From contig MEUE01000001.1 of assembly GCA_001771585.1 (NCBI GenBank), positions 1 through 64,000 of the forward strand: a DNA stretch of 64,000 nt, written 5' to 3'. Below, piece by piece: positions 9,001 to 18,121 of the stretch. Positions within the stretch are counted from its first letter, which is position 1, and each line of letters starts with the position of its first letter. Source of the DNA: a candidate division WOR-1 bacterium RIFOXYB2_FULL_46_45. GTDB lineage: Bacteria; Margulisbacteria; WOR-1; XYC2-FULL-46-14. The position numbers and the translations under genes were made by a program. The notes below the pieces were generated by a model, which saw only the letters and a list, made by a program, of their open reading frames with translations, searched no databases and was not told the DNA's origin.

Positions 9001-12000
9001 CTTCGATTGGCCTAATCCTGATGCCAATATCAGCACCTGGCAGGCCATTTATGGAATCGGCGGAACAAACTATCGGACGTTACTTGGCGGCGGTACGATC
9101 GACAAGCCGGAATTTGCGCAGAAGTGGGACGCCTACGGTGGAAGAGAGAATGTCTGCTTTTACGAGCTCGATCTCTCCGAAGTTAACAAAAGCAAAAACG
9201 AAGCAAAAGGATCTGTCACATTTTACGGAAAAACCCTTTATTACAAATCAAGCGGCAAGTCCTCCTGGACCTCGGATAAAAGTACGGCGGAACTCCTTCC
9301 CGTTCCGTCTAACGTTGAAAACTCAAGTTATTCCGTCAATACTTTGGAAAATCAGCTGAGGGTGGAATTAAGCGGCGGATCCGTCTATGCCGAGGATCAA
9401 ACTACCCCCTTAAGCTGGTCGGGGGAGACGATCGTCAGCCCCCAGCGGCTCTTTAATAGCCTGGATTTTTGCGGCAGGAGGAAGATAAATATCTTTGCCG
9501 ATTATAAAATCGCAGACGACTACACCTCGGCTTTGGCTCTCCAATATTCTTTTCTGAAAAAAGATGCTTTTGCCAGAACATCAAACACCAATATCGATAA
9601 TCCCAATATTGATATTCAGAAATGGGAGGTTGAGGTTTGTGACAAGGAAAAGGTGAAGAATGAGGACCTGAAAGTTGAAAAGATTGAAACGGGAGACGAT
9701 CATACCAAAGATACTTTTACTCTTCAACTTGATTCTTTCGCGAAGGAAAAACGCTTTGTTGAAATCAGGGGAACGGTTTCCGGTCCGTATGAATTGATGT
9801 ATTTTGACGGAAACAACTGGCAAAGCATTACAAAGCAGGGGAGCGGCAAAAGCGGAACCCTGGCCTGGTGGAATGTCAACCGCTTAAACGGCAAACACAC
9901 CGTCCTTTTGAAAACCGCTTCCTATATTTCAACCCAGGATGTTTATATCGGAACAATGGTCAAAAGCGGGGAAGAAAAAGATGTCTTTTCCGCTTATCGC
10001 AGAGCGCACTTAAAGTTTCCCTCCGGCGCTTTTACAAAAGATGAATTCGCGACAATAACTCCGGTTACGATGACCGAGATAAAGATCCGCAACCGGCCGA
10101 TCTTCATGACCCACGGGCCGATTGTGGAGGCCAAACCTTCGCCATATAAGTTTAACTCGGATAAAAAACCGACTTTGCGCTTCCTGTATACTTTCGAAGA
10201 CCTGAAAAATCTCGGTTTCTGGAGCGGGAATGCGTCATCGGTCAATGTCGGCGACAATTTGGGGCTTGGCTTAAATATCCATCAAATAACCGGAGGGGGC
10301 GATTTGCAGATTGTTTCAAACAATAAACAGAGTGTCATAAAAGACGCAAACGGTGACCTTTTGTACGCTTTTGAGGCGCCGCTTGACCATTTCTCGACTT
10401 ATACTCTGGTAAATGGAAAATTCAAGCTCTCCGCTCCGGTCGTCTTCTCCGACCGCTATATCACCAATAAAAGCACCGTAAACCTTTGGGGGACCGCGGA
10501 ATCCGAATCGGAGATCAGGGTTTTTGTCTCTTCGGAAAATAAGGTCCCCGACTTTACCTCCGTTGCGCCTGCCGTCAAAGGCTATGCCGACAAGAGCGGA
10601 AATTTTAAGTTTGACGGGATAAAATTGTTGCAGGAAGGGAAAAATTATCTTTATGTCGCCGCCAGCCGCTATGGGGAGAATTCCGTTTTTACCTACTCCG
10701 ATCTTGAAATTGTAAAAGATACCGTCCCGCCGATAGCGTCGGCTTCTCCTAATCTTACCGCTTTTTCTCCGAACAGTGATGGAAAATGGGACACGGCCGT
10801 CTTTACTATGGCTGGGAACGAAAAAGGGAAGCTTCAGTTTGTGGTTGGAACGGCCATCAGCCAGATGGTAACGGTTGAAGCCAATGAACAGGTCCAGCTG
10901 GTCTGGGGGGAGAACGGGTTTAACATCTACCGGCAGGCCAAAGACGGAAGCTGGTTTTTGAAAGATACCGTTTACGCTTCTTCAAAATTTGTCGACGGTG
11001 ATTATCCGTACACCGTTTTTTCAATCGACGAAGCGGGAAATATCAGCAACAATGTCGCGGGGCATATCACAGTCGATACTACTCCTCCCGTAATTTCGAA
11101 TCTTGACGCGGCACCGAATCCCTTCACTCCAAATGGCGACGGGATAAAAGATACGACGGCAATCTCCTACAAACTGTCTGAGCCGGCCTATGCTACAGCG
11201 AATATTTTAAGAGATGACGGGGTTCTTTTCAGGAAGTATTCCGAGAGTGTAACGAAAACAGGCAGTTGGACATGGGACGGTCGCGGAGCAAGAAACGAAC
11301 TGCTCGGCGGAACCTATTCGTATTATATTTCGGCAGAAGACGCGGTTGGAAATACTGCAAGTTCCGAAACTAAAACCGTAAAAGTCGATCATACTCCGTC
11401 GCTTTTGGCCTACGGCTATGCCGAACCCGATCCTTTTTCACCGCTGGCAGGGGATTCGACTTACATAAAATATTATTTGGCGCGGGACAATTGTTATGTC
11501 AACGTCTACATTGAAAATGCGGAGGGAAAGCCGTTAGTCACTCTGGTAAATAATGAACTGCGGAATAAAGGAGAGAATAAAGTCGCGTGGAAGGGGGAGA
11601 AGGCGGATTCGGGAACCTACCAATTTAGGATTACCGCGCAGGATGCGGATGGCGGAGCTCCTGCTTATATTACCAACACCGTTTTGGTCGACAACAATCC
11701 GCCGGTAATCTTTACCTACCCGGTGGCGGTCGACTATGTTTCGCGCAAGGCGGTCTTTAAATACAACCTTTCGGAGGCGGCATCAATTGAAATCGCCGTT
11801 TATGATCAGGACGGAAAACTGATCCAGAACATTTATAAGGGAGCGAAGGGGCAGGGGACTTATTCGGCCAATTACCAGAATACCGGTTCCGTCGACTTGG
11901 GACAAAAGTATTTCAGGGTAGTCGCGGAGGACAAAGCGCGCAATTCTTCAGAAAAGAAGAGCGACTTTTTTACTTTAAGCGTCTCCGATTCGCTAAGGAT

Positions 12001-15000
12001 AACAAACGTTTCCGTTACTCCCGCGCAAATCACTCCCAATGGTGACAGCCATACCGATATGTGCCGAATTAGTTATTCGCTTGCCGGTGGAGCGCCGGAG
12101 TATAAAGTTACACTAAAGATTCTTGATTCTGCTAATTCTACCGTTAGAACGATTCTAAATGGTGAGGTTCAGAATCCGGGAGTCCAAAATTATTACTGGT
12201 CGGGAGAAATCGACACCGCCGGCGGCGGCAAATCGGCGCTCAAGAACGACGGCGTTTATCATTATGAATTAAAAGTAACCGATAAGCTTGGAACGGAAGT
12301 CAAAGAGACCGGTGAAATCCTGGCGGTTGTCTCCAAACCGTCGGTTTCGATTGCGGTTTCGCCGGCAATCTTTTCTCCCAACAGCGATTCCTCATCCGAT
12401 TCGGTCTTATTTACCTATACAGTCGACTATCCGAACCAGTGGATAACGGGAGAAGCGTCAGTCAAACTCACGATCAAGTCCTCAACCGGTGAGGCGGTCT
12501 TTACAAAATCCTTCAACCATTCAGCAGGCACATACAGCTATGCTTGGGGGGATCCGGTTTCCGCCGGTACATACTATGCATATCTCGATGCTACCGATGC
12601 GCTGGGGACGCCGGCGTTGACGCAAACCGCTACTTTGACGGTTGATTACACCGCACCGTCGGTCTCACTTTTGGGAATAGACCACGAAATCTTCAGTCCC
12701 AATGTAAACGGCCGCAAAGATTCGATAAATTTAAGCTATGGGCTTTCCAAAGATTCGCACATAAAAATTGATGTTTTAGACGCGAACAATAAAGTTATCC
12801 GTAATCTTCAACCGCAAACCTTGACCGGATCGTATTGGATCAAAGCTATTCCGGCAATCTCCTGGAACGGAAAAGACAACAATGGGCAACTTGCCGCCGA
12901 TGGGACTTATTCAATCGGGATTTCGGCAAAGGATCCGGCGGGGAACGCTTCACTCTTTACCAAAACGATTAAAGTTGATAACGCGGTTCCGGCTGTTCCG
13001 GGAGTAAATATTTTACCCCGGCAGACCAATTTAGGCACAATTTTAATTTCCGGCGAGGGTGAAGCTGGAGCCGAAGTCGAAATCTTCAACAACGACCAAC
13101 TGGCGCTGACCGCGTCAATTGATGCGTATTCTCGCTTCAACGCCAATCTTCAACTCGCTTTGGGAAATAATCGGATAAAAGCCAGGACAGTTGATCCTGC
13201 CGGCAACGAATCAGCTTTCTCCGTAGAGCAGACGGTTAATTATGAGACCAACGATCCGGTCTTTTCGAACATAAAATTTTCCGCCAATCCCTGCAAGGCC
13301 GGTCCTCTTACGATAGAGTTTACCGTTTCGGAAACGCTTGAATCAAATCCAATAGTTAAAATCAATGGTAGTTCTTCTACTTACAACTTAGTACTTAATA
13401 CTTACAACTCTCCCCAATATACTTATACCTACAATGTCACAACCTCCGACAAACTCGGCACAGCGGTTGTTTCATTTGAAGGGGTTGATCTGGCAGGGAA
13501 TAAAGGAACGTATACCGACAGTCGGCTGGTAATCGACACCGCGGCGACCAAAATCAGCAACGTGCAAATCAAGCCGACCTACGCTAAATTGAATGCAAAA
13601 GTTACAATCGATTTTACGGTTGACGAACCGCTTCTGCGCAATCCGACGGTAGAAGTCGGCGGAAAACCGGCCTCTTTTGTCGGTAAAAACGGCCTGAATT
13701 ATTCCTATTCTTATGTAATTCAAAAAAGCGATCCGGACGGATATACTCCCGTTTCTGCAGAGGTAATAGACGTCGCAAACAACATATCCGTTAATCCGCT
13801 TGCCCCGAGCGGTGAGCTTGGTCGAACCGTCGAGGGGTTGATAGTCGACCAAACCAAGCCACTCGTTGGCAATATCCAAATCACCCCCGATCCGGCCAAA
13901 GCGGGGATAGTCACGATCAACTTTACCGTTTCGGAGACATTGGAATCCGATCCGGTCGTCAAAATCAACAATCGCGCGGCAGAGCGGAAAGGGACGCAAA
14001 AATACAGTTATCAGTACACTGTTACCGGCTACGATCCGCAGGGAAAAACAAATGTCAGCTTTGATGTGACCGATCTGGCTTTGAATAAAAATGCCTCGCT
14101 TGCCGCTTTTACGGTCGACACTATCGCGCCGATTTTCTCAAACATCTTCAGCACGCCGCTCTTTGTTAAAGCGGGAGACAGCGCGTCAATCAGGTTTGAT
14201 TCTTCGGAAAAATTAGCCTTTAATCCCGATGTTTCGGTCAATAGTAATTCTTGTACTTACAACTTAGTACTTAATACTTACAACTTCCCCCAATACACCT
14301 ATGCCTACACCGTAACCGGCAACGACATTAACGGCCTCGCAACGATTGAGGTAGCCGGCGAGGATTTCGCCGGAAACAAAGGGAGCGCCAAGAGCGACAA
14401 GGTCTCTGAAAGTTTTACGATTGATACAATCAAGCCGACCGTTGCCTCTTATGAATCATCACCCAACAATACGGTTATTTCGACGCCGAGTCCTTTCACT
14501 CCGAATAACGATACGATCGATGATTCTACTACCGTTTATTACAACTTGAGCGAAGCGGGTTACGCGACTGTTCGTGTTTATGCGGTAGCCGACAAAGCCA
14601 ACTATACATCGGCCGATTTTACCAACTCCAATCGGTCCTATAATTTGGTTAATAGCAGGTGGCAGGCCAGGGGAGAACAGCATCTGGTTTGGAACGGCCG
14701 GGTCTCCTATAATCTTACAAAATACGACAAAGACAACAATGGTTACGCCGATTCCGGAAAGTATGCCTTTATCGTAGAGGTCCGCGACGCGGCGGGCAAT
14801 ATTACGGAGAGAAAGTACGGCGGGACCGTTTGGGTTCAAGATGCCATTTTGGAAGTTGCTGTTCCGGAACAGTGGGAGGCTGATGAGCTAAAGAAAAAAG
14901 GGATTATTAATAATCCGCATCCCCGGATTTTTTCACCGAATGTCTATTCCGATACGACCATGTATTTCAGGGTGAATAAGGGGATTTATCCCAAGACCTG

Positions 15001-18000
15001 GAAGCCGCCGGAGTGGATCTCGGCGCAGGCGTTTGAAGACGATATTTCGTGGGAGAGCAAAACTGTCTCCGGCAATGATGCGGGAACTTATGAGGCCAAA
15101 GTTTACGATAAAAATGGGACACTGATCAAAACTATTGTGAGTAGCGCGAAGATCAAATCATCGCTCCTTATGGCGGTCAAATGGGATGGGAAGGATTCTT
15201 CCGGAAGTTTTGCCGCGGACGGGATGTATAAGATAGTAGTAACGGTTAGGGATTTTACCGGTGTCATGGCTAAGTATGGCAGTCCGTTTGAGCGGTGGAT
15301 GATTTTGGATCGGACGGCGCCTGATTTAAAGAACCTGACGGTTACAAATGGATATATCAGTCCGAACTCTTCGCAGTCGACGGCGATAAAAAACACGACC
15401 ATAAAGTATGATTTGGGCGATAATTTTGCCGCTTTGACCAACGAAGCGAACATCGTTTCCGCAAAGATTGAAGTTTATAATAATTTACAAAACATTATTG
15501 GACTGCAGTTGATCTCCAGGGAAGTTTTAGCGGCTACCGCTACTTATACCAAAGATTGGGATGGTTTGGTTACGGGTTCATCAAACTATGTCGGCACCGC
15601 TAATTCCGGAGGTTCCATTTATCCGGACGGAACCTATACTTATCGGATCACGGCGGGGGATGTGGCGGGGAACAATTCGGTAGCAACCGGAAGTCTGATA
15701 ATAGATACGGGTAAGCCCACATTAAAAGCCGTTCCGGAATCCCAGAGCTGGAAGACTACTTTGTCTCCAACTCTTGATGTTGATGCCGGTTCGGCCGGGA
15801 TAAAATTTGCGCAGTATGCCTGGCATTCTAGTTCGACCGTTCCAACTTCCGGATGGACTGATTTTACAGGGGGTTCTGCCGCTCCTCAAAACAGCGACGG
15901 GGAATGGTATTTGCATCTGCGGGCGGAGGACAATGCGGGAAATTCTTCGGCCAAGCTCTTCTCTGTTTATCAAAGAGACAATACTCCTCCGGTTATTGGT
16001 GCCAGCCCAACCTCAAGAGGGTGGGGATCATCAAATATTTCGGTAACGGTGAACGGTGCCGACAGTTATTCCAAAATTTACAGCATGGAATATGGTTGGT
16101 CAAACAGCACTTCCGCGCCGTCTAGTTGGACCAGTTATACCGATGGACAAACTATTACTCAGAGCGGTGATGGGACGTGGTATTTGCATTTGAAGGCAAC
16201 CGACAACGTTGGCCTATCGGCCGGGACTTATACCGGACCATATTATAAGGATTCTGTTGCGCCAACTATCATTCCGCCGTCAGGCACTTTGTCTTTTAAT
16301 CCCTATTTGAACAGTCAATCTTTAAGTTTTTCGGCAAGCGATTCTTCTCCGTCATCGGGGTCGCTTACGGTTACTGCCGCGATCAAATACAACGGGACAA
16401 CAATCAAAGATTTGACGCTTACAAAATTAGGAGATACTTATTCAACTTCCTGGGACGGAAAAAACAGCAGTGATGATTATGTAAATGAAGGGAATTATAC
16501 CCTGGAAATTTACGCGAAGGATGGCGCGGGAAATTTCAGCACTTCGACCCCTACTATAACATTGGCGGATGATCAGAGGATAACAAATAATACAATAGAT
16601 TCTATTAGTCCTTATTTGATAATGCATGGGGATATGATATTGAAATGGATTGAGGGATATTCAGATGCGGGTAGTTTTTTGGCTGAGGCAGAGGGAGGAG
16701 AATTTAATGACTGGTATACTAATGTTAGAGACAGATGTTATGCTGGAGCTGCTTTTACGGTCGATCATATCCAAAATCTAACAATAAATTTGAAGGCGAA
16801 TGGTGGATATGGTAGTGATAGCAGTGGGAATAACTGTTTCTATAAAATTAAAACTGGGGACAGTCCGAGCAATTACAATCCTGAAAAAGAATATGGGGAT
16901 CCAACAACTGATCTTGCCGGCGCTTATTGGGCATATCCAGGAAATTTAGATAAGACCGTAACATTTACTCTTTCTCCAGGTAAATATTATTTCATAACAA
17001 GGGTTATAATTGGTACAAGAGTAAGAGCTGATATTTCAATGTCATCGACAATTTCCGACCGTAAACACTATCAATATTCTTCTGCCAGTTCCGATTTGGG
17101 TAAAACATGGGGAGAAATTGCTGGCCCCACGAACGTAGATTCTTATTATACAAATCGTCCAAGTGGATTAGAAGGTAAGGATTACGGTTTTGAGGTTTAT
17201 GTCCAAAATGGTGACTTGTATTATAAAAAAACAAGATGGCTAGATCAGGTTTCTTGGACAGCAAAGATAACGAGTAGTGGAAAAACAAGCAATCCTTCAA
17301 TTAGAAATGATACATCAGATAATGTCTATGTTTCTTGGCAAGATACTCGTGATGGCAACTCGGAAATCTACTTCCAAAAAGTTCCCTCCAACTTTGCTCC
17401 CATAAACAGTCCGTCCATGACAGCTTTGAAAGTTAAAAATGATCCAACAACTCTCGAAGCCAAAACCGCTACCGAACCAGAAATCACCTATCCCAAAGAC
17501 AGTGTAACGGTTACAACCCTCCGCCCTGAATTCAAGTGGATAGGACTTCGTGGAACAACCGACTACCGCATCAACCTTGGCAAAACTGCTTTGCTTTCAA
17601 CTCCAGATCGGACTTACAATAAAAACGCAACTCAAACCGAAGCGAGTCCGACTGACGGCAGTATTCCGTCATTTGTATACTCAATCCATGAATTTGATTC
17701 CGGCCTGGATCGCGGCACTTGGCAATGGCAAGTCTTGGCTAATCCCGGCGCGACTAATGAAGCAAAATCGGCTATAGCTACATTTATCGTCGACCCACCG
17801 ATGACGATCACCGGAATAACCAACTATCCGAATCCATTTAATCCGAACAAAGAAAAAACCAAGCTTCGCTATCGCTTGGGTGCCGAAGCGGACGACGTCA
17901 TCATTCGGATTTATGACCTGACCGGCTCTCTCGTCCGCGAACTGGACGGGACGACCCATGGCGAATCAAGTTCGATTTGGAGCAAATATAACGATGTCGA

Positions 18001-18121
18001 ATGGGACGGCCGCAACGATCGCGGGGACTTGGTGCTTAATGGAATATACCCATTTGAGGTAGTCGCAAAACTAGGAGGTATAAGTGCAAATGGACGTGGC
18101 AAAATCGCTGTTCTTAAGTAG
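6038..18121 (+). CDS. Giant Ig/FlgD-repeat surface protein with T9SS-like C-terminus; 5' end looks truncated
   Basis: A 4027-residue extracellular-type protein built from Ig-like beta domains. Many end in a VDxTPP-type linker. Several start with the F-[ST]-PN-x-[DN] signature of FlgD-like Ig repeats, near residues 1575, 1695, 2000, 2111, 2218, 2819 and 2964. Residues about 620-950 are unique sequence. The last about 95 residues (YPNPFNP, then a FlgD-like fold ending in KIAVLK) resemble type IX secretion signals. The reading frame opens at a TTG with no export signal and no ribosome site, in the middle of an Ig domain, and an in-frame TAA lies at 6023. The true N-terminus is therefore missing, by deletion, rearrangement or misassembly. 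The PorV-like gene overlaps its end by 38 nt. Function probably adhesion or surface coat. Confidence 0.75.
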   Translation: MIDVEITARDKAGNESATFEAGTIRVDRTPPTIYAQSAVPYVLSNTGSNPYTTTLSYRLSADAADVTVKIYHEGTGQLVKTFTNASTSITWNAGSSLPTGSYQFQIIAEDSVGNTVTAYATCVKDGIAPVISFPAKDNDKISGTIAIKGTATDPDWTNDKGFKEYRVYYKEGADPSTVRQSSPLGASWKTDFIEIPAANKGRPMQGNSTLAYFYTTGLKNGTYTTKVVAEEEGGATVSSTRVVEIDNDSTQSSSNSPYIELLPIQSSIDFKSDDSNKLSIGFSNSVKPANVHIEVVPAGRDLPVFYKQFPNVAGAPFTGQPTYTDGKELGYFIWKDAKNTWHIKWSHDGKNHRFSGNIIPIGGGQLKSWDTNTSGGIDFTLDSNVTQLMITPKIDDDPTNPQIYASNVYLGAGKQSVDYLPIMIDVKNDSLMDMMGGVSSQKGGYNPSSSTCNWDGKLSTGGYADSGNYIVRVRAEGADGVGIATAEGKVSITTPFEVKNIETTNATFNTLGAPDRVTVSYNVSKDSKITALVYDYSKNLVAILLSDEKVLGVLNSNNKHSFSWKGNYPLSNSSTIVTSGNYIIKLIVSALDGSGSFTKEIPGIAIEKTFQNENYAKLEPVGDEGYYNGSLVRMAEGESPYYYEAKASGLYHPPRDFSYTLSAAGKQRFTMYPYVPFAGLMHRGFDKVKVKALIQLRVNYHYYDGYRFLAGEIWADGDYTDEKKVSFNYTPDNAILKESRKVYPQKDRGRITSIDVKATIYTADGSFVLDKTTEWKKLPASGVLTDKGMFLIKGNESEQPETHRYYYQGIGWKDVTDQWPHVANLEIELASPIKYSRLTNRFVPWYGFVNKNNSLARNFALTLGNINTGLGFPGKKFFDDPEAKPDAPHSSLANQLAANISNKSTWSEQVAAMNDLAKQANLLKYKDSLDSSVGYDSYLADEYFEFIPITTPAGSDFVRVNDSTYTAQTSVALLPSASGSTQSQNTFTFDWPNPDANISTWQAIYGIGGTNYRTLLGGGTIDKPEFAQKWDAYGGRENVCFYELDLSEVNKSKNEAKGSVTFYGKTLYYKSSGKSSWTSDKSTAELLPVPSNVENSSYSVNTLENQLRVELSGGSVYAEDQTTPLSWSGETIVSPQRLFNSLDFCGRRKINIFADYKIADDYTSALALQYSFLKKDAFARTSNTNIDNPNIDIQKWEVEVCDKEKVKNEDLKVEKIETGDDHTKDTFTLQLDSFAKEKRFVEIRGTVSGPYELMYFDGNNWQSITKQGSGKSGTLAWWNVNRLNGKHTVLLKTASYISTQDVYIGTMVKSGEEKDVFSAYRRAHLKFPSGAFTKDEFATITPVTMTEIKIRNRPIFMTHGPIVEAKPSPYKFNSDKKPTLRFLYTFEDLKNLGFWSGNASSVNVGDNLGLGLNIHQITGGGDLQIVSNNKQSVIKDANGDLLYAFEAPLDHFSTYTLVNGKFKLSAPVVFSDRYITNKSTVNLWGTAESESEIRVFVSSENKVPDFTSVAPAVKGYADKSGNFKFDGIKLLQEGKNYLYVAASRYGENSVFTYSDLEIVKDTVPPIASASPNLTAFSPNSDGKWDTAVFTMAGNEKGKLQFVVGTAISQMVTVEANEQVQLVWGENGFNIYRQAKDGSWFLKDTVYASSKFVDGDYPYTVFSIDEAGNISNNVAGHITVDTTPPVISNLDAAPNPFTPNGDGIKDTTAISYKLSEPAYATANILRDDGVLFRKYSESVTKTGSWTWDGRGARNELLGGTYSYYISAEDAVGNTASSETKTVKVDHTPSLLAYGYAEPDPFSPLAGDSTYIKYYLARDNCYVNVYIENAEGKPLVTLVNNELRNKGENKVAWKGEKADSGTYQFRITAQDADGGAPAYITNTVLVDNNPPVIFTYPVAVDYVSRKAVFKYNLSEAASIEIAVYDQDGKLIQNIYKGAKGQGTYSANYQNTGSVDLGQKYFRVVAEDKARNSSEKKSDFFTLSVSDSLRITNVSVTPAQITPNGDSHTDMCRISYSLAGGAPEYKVTLKILDSANSTVRTILNGEVQNPGVQNYYWSGEIDTAGGGKSALKNDGVYHYELKVTDKLGTEVKETGEILAVVSKPSVSIAVSPAIFSPNSDSSSDSVLFTYTVDYPNQWITGEASVKLTIKSSTGEAVFTKSFNHSAGTYSYAWGDPVSAGTYYAYLDATDALGTPALTQTATLTVDYTAPSVSLLGIDHEIFSPNVNGRKDSINLSYGLSKDSHIKIDVLDANNKVIRNLQPQTLTGSYWIKAIPAISWNGKDNNGQLAADGTYSIGISAKDPAGNASLFTKTIKVDNAVPAVPGVNILPRQTNLGTILISGEGEAGAEVEIFNNDQLALTASIDAYSRFNANLQLALGNNRIKARTVDPAGNESAFSVEQTVNYETNDPVFSNIKFSANPCKAGPLTIEFTVSETLESNPIVKINGSSSTYNLVLNTYNSPQYTYTYNVTTSDKLGTAVVSFEGVDLAGNKGTYTDSRLVIDTAATKISNVQIKPTYAKLNAKVTIDFTVDEPLLRNPTVEVGGKPASFVGKNGLNYSYSYVIQKSDPDGYTPVSAEVIDVANNISVNPLAPSGELGRTVEGLIVDQTKPLVGNIQITPDPAKAGIVTINFTVSETLESDPVVKINNRAAERKGTQKYSYQYTVTGYDPQGKTNVSFDVTDLALNKNASLAAFTVDTIAPIFSNIFSTPLFVKAGDSASIRFDSSEKLAFNPDVSVNSNSCTYNLVLNTYNFPQYTYAYTVTGNDINGLATIEVAGEDFAGNKGSAKSDKVSESFTIDTIKPTVASYESSPNNTVISTPSPFTPNNDTIDDSTTVYYNLSEAGYATVRVYAVADKANYTSADFTNSNRSYNLVNSRWQARGEQHLVWNGRVSYNLTKYDKDNNGYADSGKYAFIVEVRDAAGNITERKYGGTVWVQDAILEVAVPEQWEADELKKKGIINNPHPRIFSPNVYSDTTMYFRVNKGIYPKTWKPPEWISAQAFEDDISWESKTVSGNDAGTYEAKVYDKNGTLIKTIVSSAKIKSSLLMAVKWDGKDSSGSFAADGMYKIVVTVRDFTGVMAKYGSPFERWMILDRTAPDLKNLTVTNGYISPNSSQSTAIKNTTIKYDLGDNFAALTNEANIVSAKIEVYNNLQNIIGLQLISREVLAATATYTKDWDGLVTGSSNYVGTANSGGSIYPDGTYTYRITAGDVAGNNSVATGSLIIDTGKPTLKAVPESQSWKTTLSPTLDVDAGSAGIKFAQYAWHSSSTVPTSGWTDFTGGSAAPQNSDGEWYLHLRAEDNAGNSSAKLFSVYQRDNTPPVIGASPTSRGWGSSNISVTVNGADSYSKIYSMEYGWSNSTSAPSSWTSYTDGQTITQSGDGTWYLHLKATDNVGLSAGTYTGPYYKDSVAPTIIPPSGTLSFNPYLNSQSLSFSASDSSPSSGSLTVTAAIKYNGTTIKDLTLTKLGDTYSTSWDGKNSSDDYVNEGNYTLEIYAKDGAGNFSTSTPTITLADDQRITNNTIDSISPYLIMHGDMILKWIEGYSDAGSFLAEAEGGEFNDWYTNVRDRCYAGAAFTVDHIQNLTINLKANGGYGSDSSGNNCFYKIKTGDSPSNYNPEKEYGDPTTDLAGAYWAYPGNLDKTVTFTLSPGKYYFITRVIIGTRVRADISMSSTISDRKHYQYSSASSDLGKTWGEIAGPTNVDSYYTNRPSGLEGKDYGFEVYVQNGDLYYKKTRWLDQVSWTAKITSSGKTSNPSIRNDTSDNVYVSWQDTRDGNSEIYFQKVPSNFAPINSPSMTALKVKNDPTTLEAKTATEPEITYPKDSVTVTTLRPEFKWIGLRGTTDYRINLGKTALLSTPDRTYNKNATQTEASPTDGSIPSFVYSIHEFDSGLDRGTWQWQVLANPGATNEAKSAIATFIVDPPMTITGITNYPNPFNPNKEKTKLRYRLGAEADDVIIRIYDLTGSLVRELDGTTHGESSSIWSKYNDVEWDGRNDRGDLVLNGIYPFEVVAKLGGISANGRGKIAVLK
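6925..6953. repeat. Perfect palindrome with T-run inside the giant gene
   Basis: Arms ACCGGCAGGTC and GACCTGCCGGT (11 bp each) flank a 2-nt loop and are followed by T residues to 6953. It looks exactly like an intrinsic terminator yet is translated in frame (PAGRDLPVF). A shorter perfect palindrome is embedded in truB. Confidence 0.8.
13382..13409. repeat. Heptamer array inside the giant gene, copy 1
   Basis: Four tandem 7-bp units, TACAACT, TAGTACT, TAATACT, TACAACT, preceded by a degenerate fifth. Translated as YNLVLNTYN. Neighbouring Ig domains of the same protein lack these residues, so the array looks like an insertion of about 7 codons in a loop. Confidence 0.85.
14258..14285. repeat. 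Heptamer array inside the giant gene, copy 2
   Basis: The same four 7-bp units in the same order and phase as at 13382-13409, again encoding YNLVLNTYN, in another Ig domain. The flanking codons differ between the two copies. This could be local gene conversion between sister domains or independent insertion. Confidence 0.85.

Noticed and set aside
6038-18121. Many antisense reading frames of 60-175 codons opposite the giant gene (for example 13472-13999 and 14459-14839)
   Set aside because: They lack ribosome sites and recognisable domains, and arise from the biased codon use of the Ig-repeat gene.
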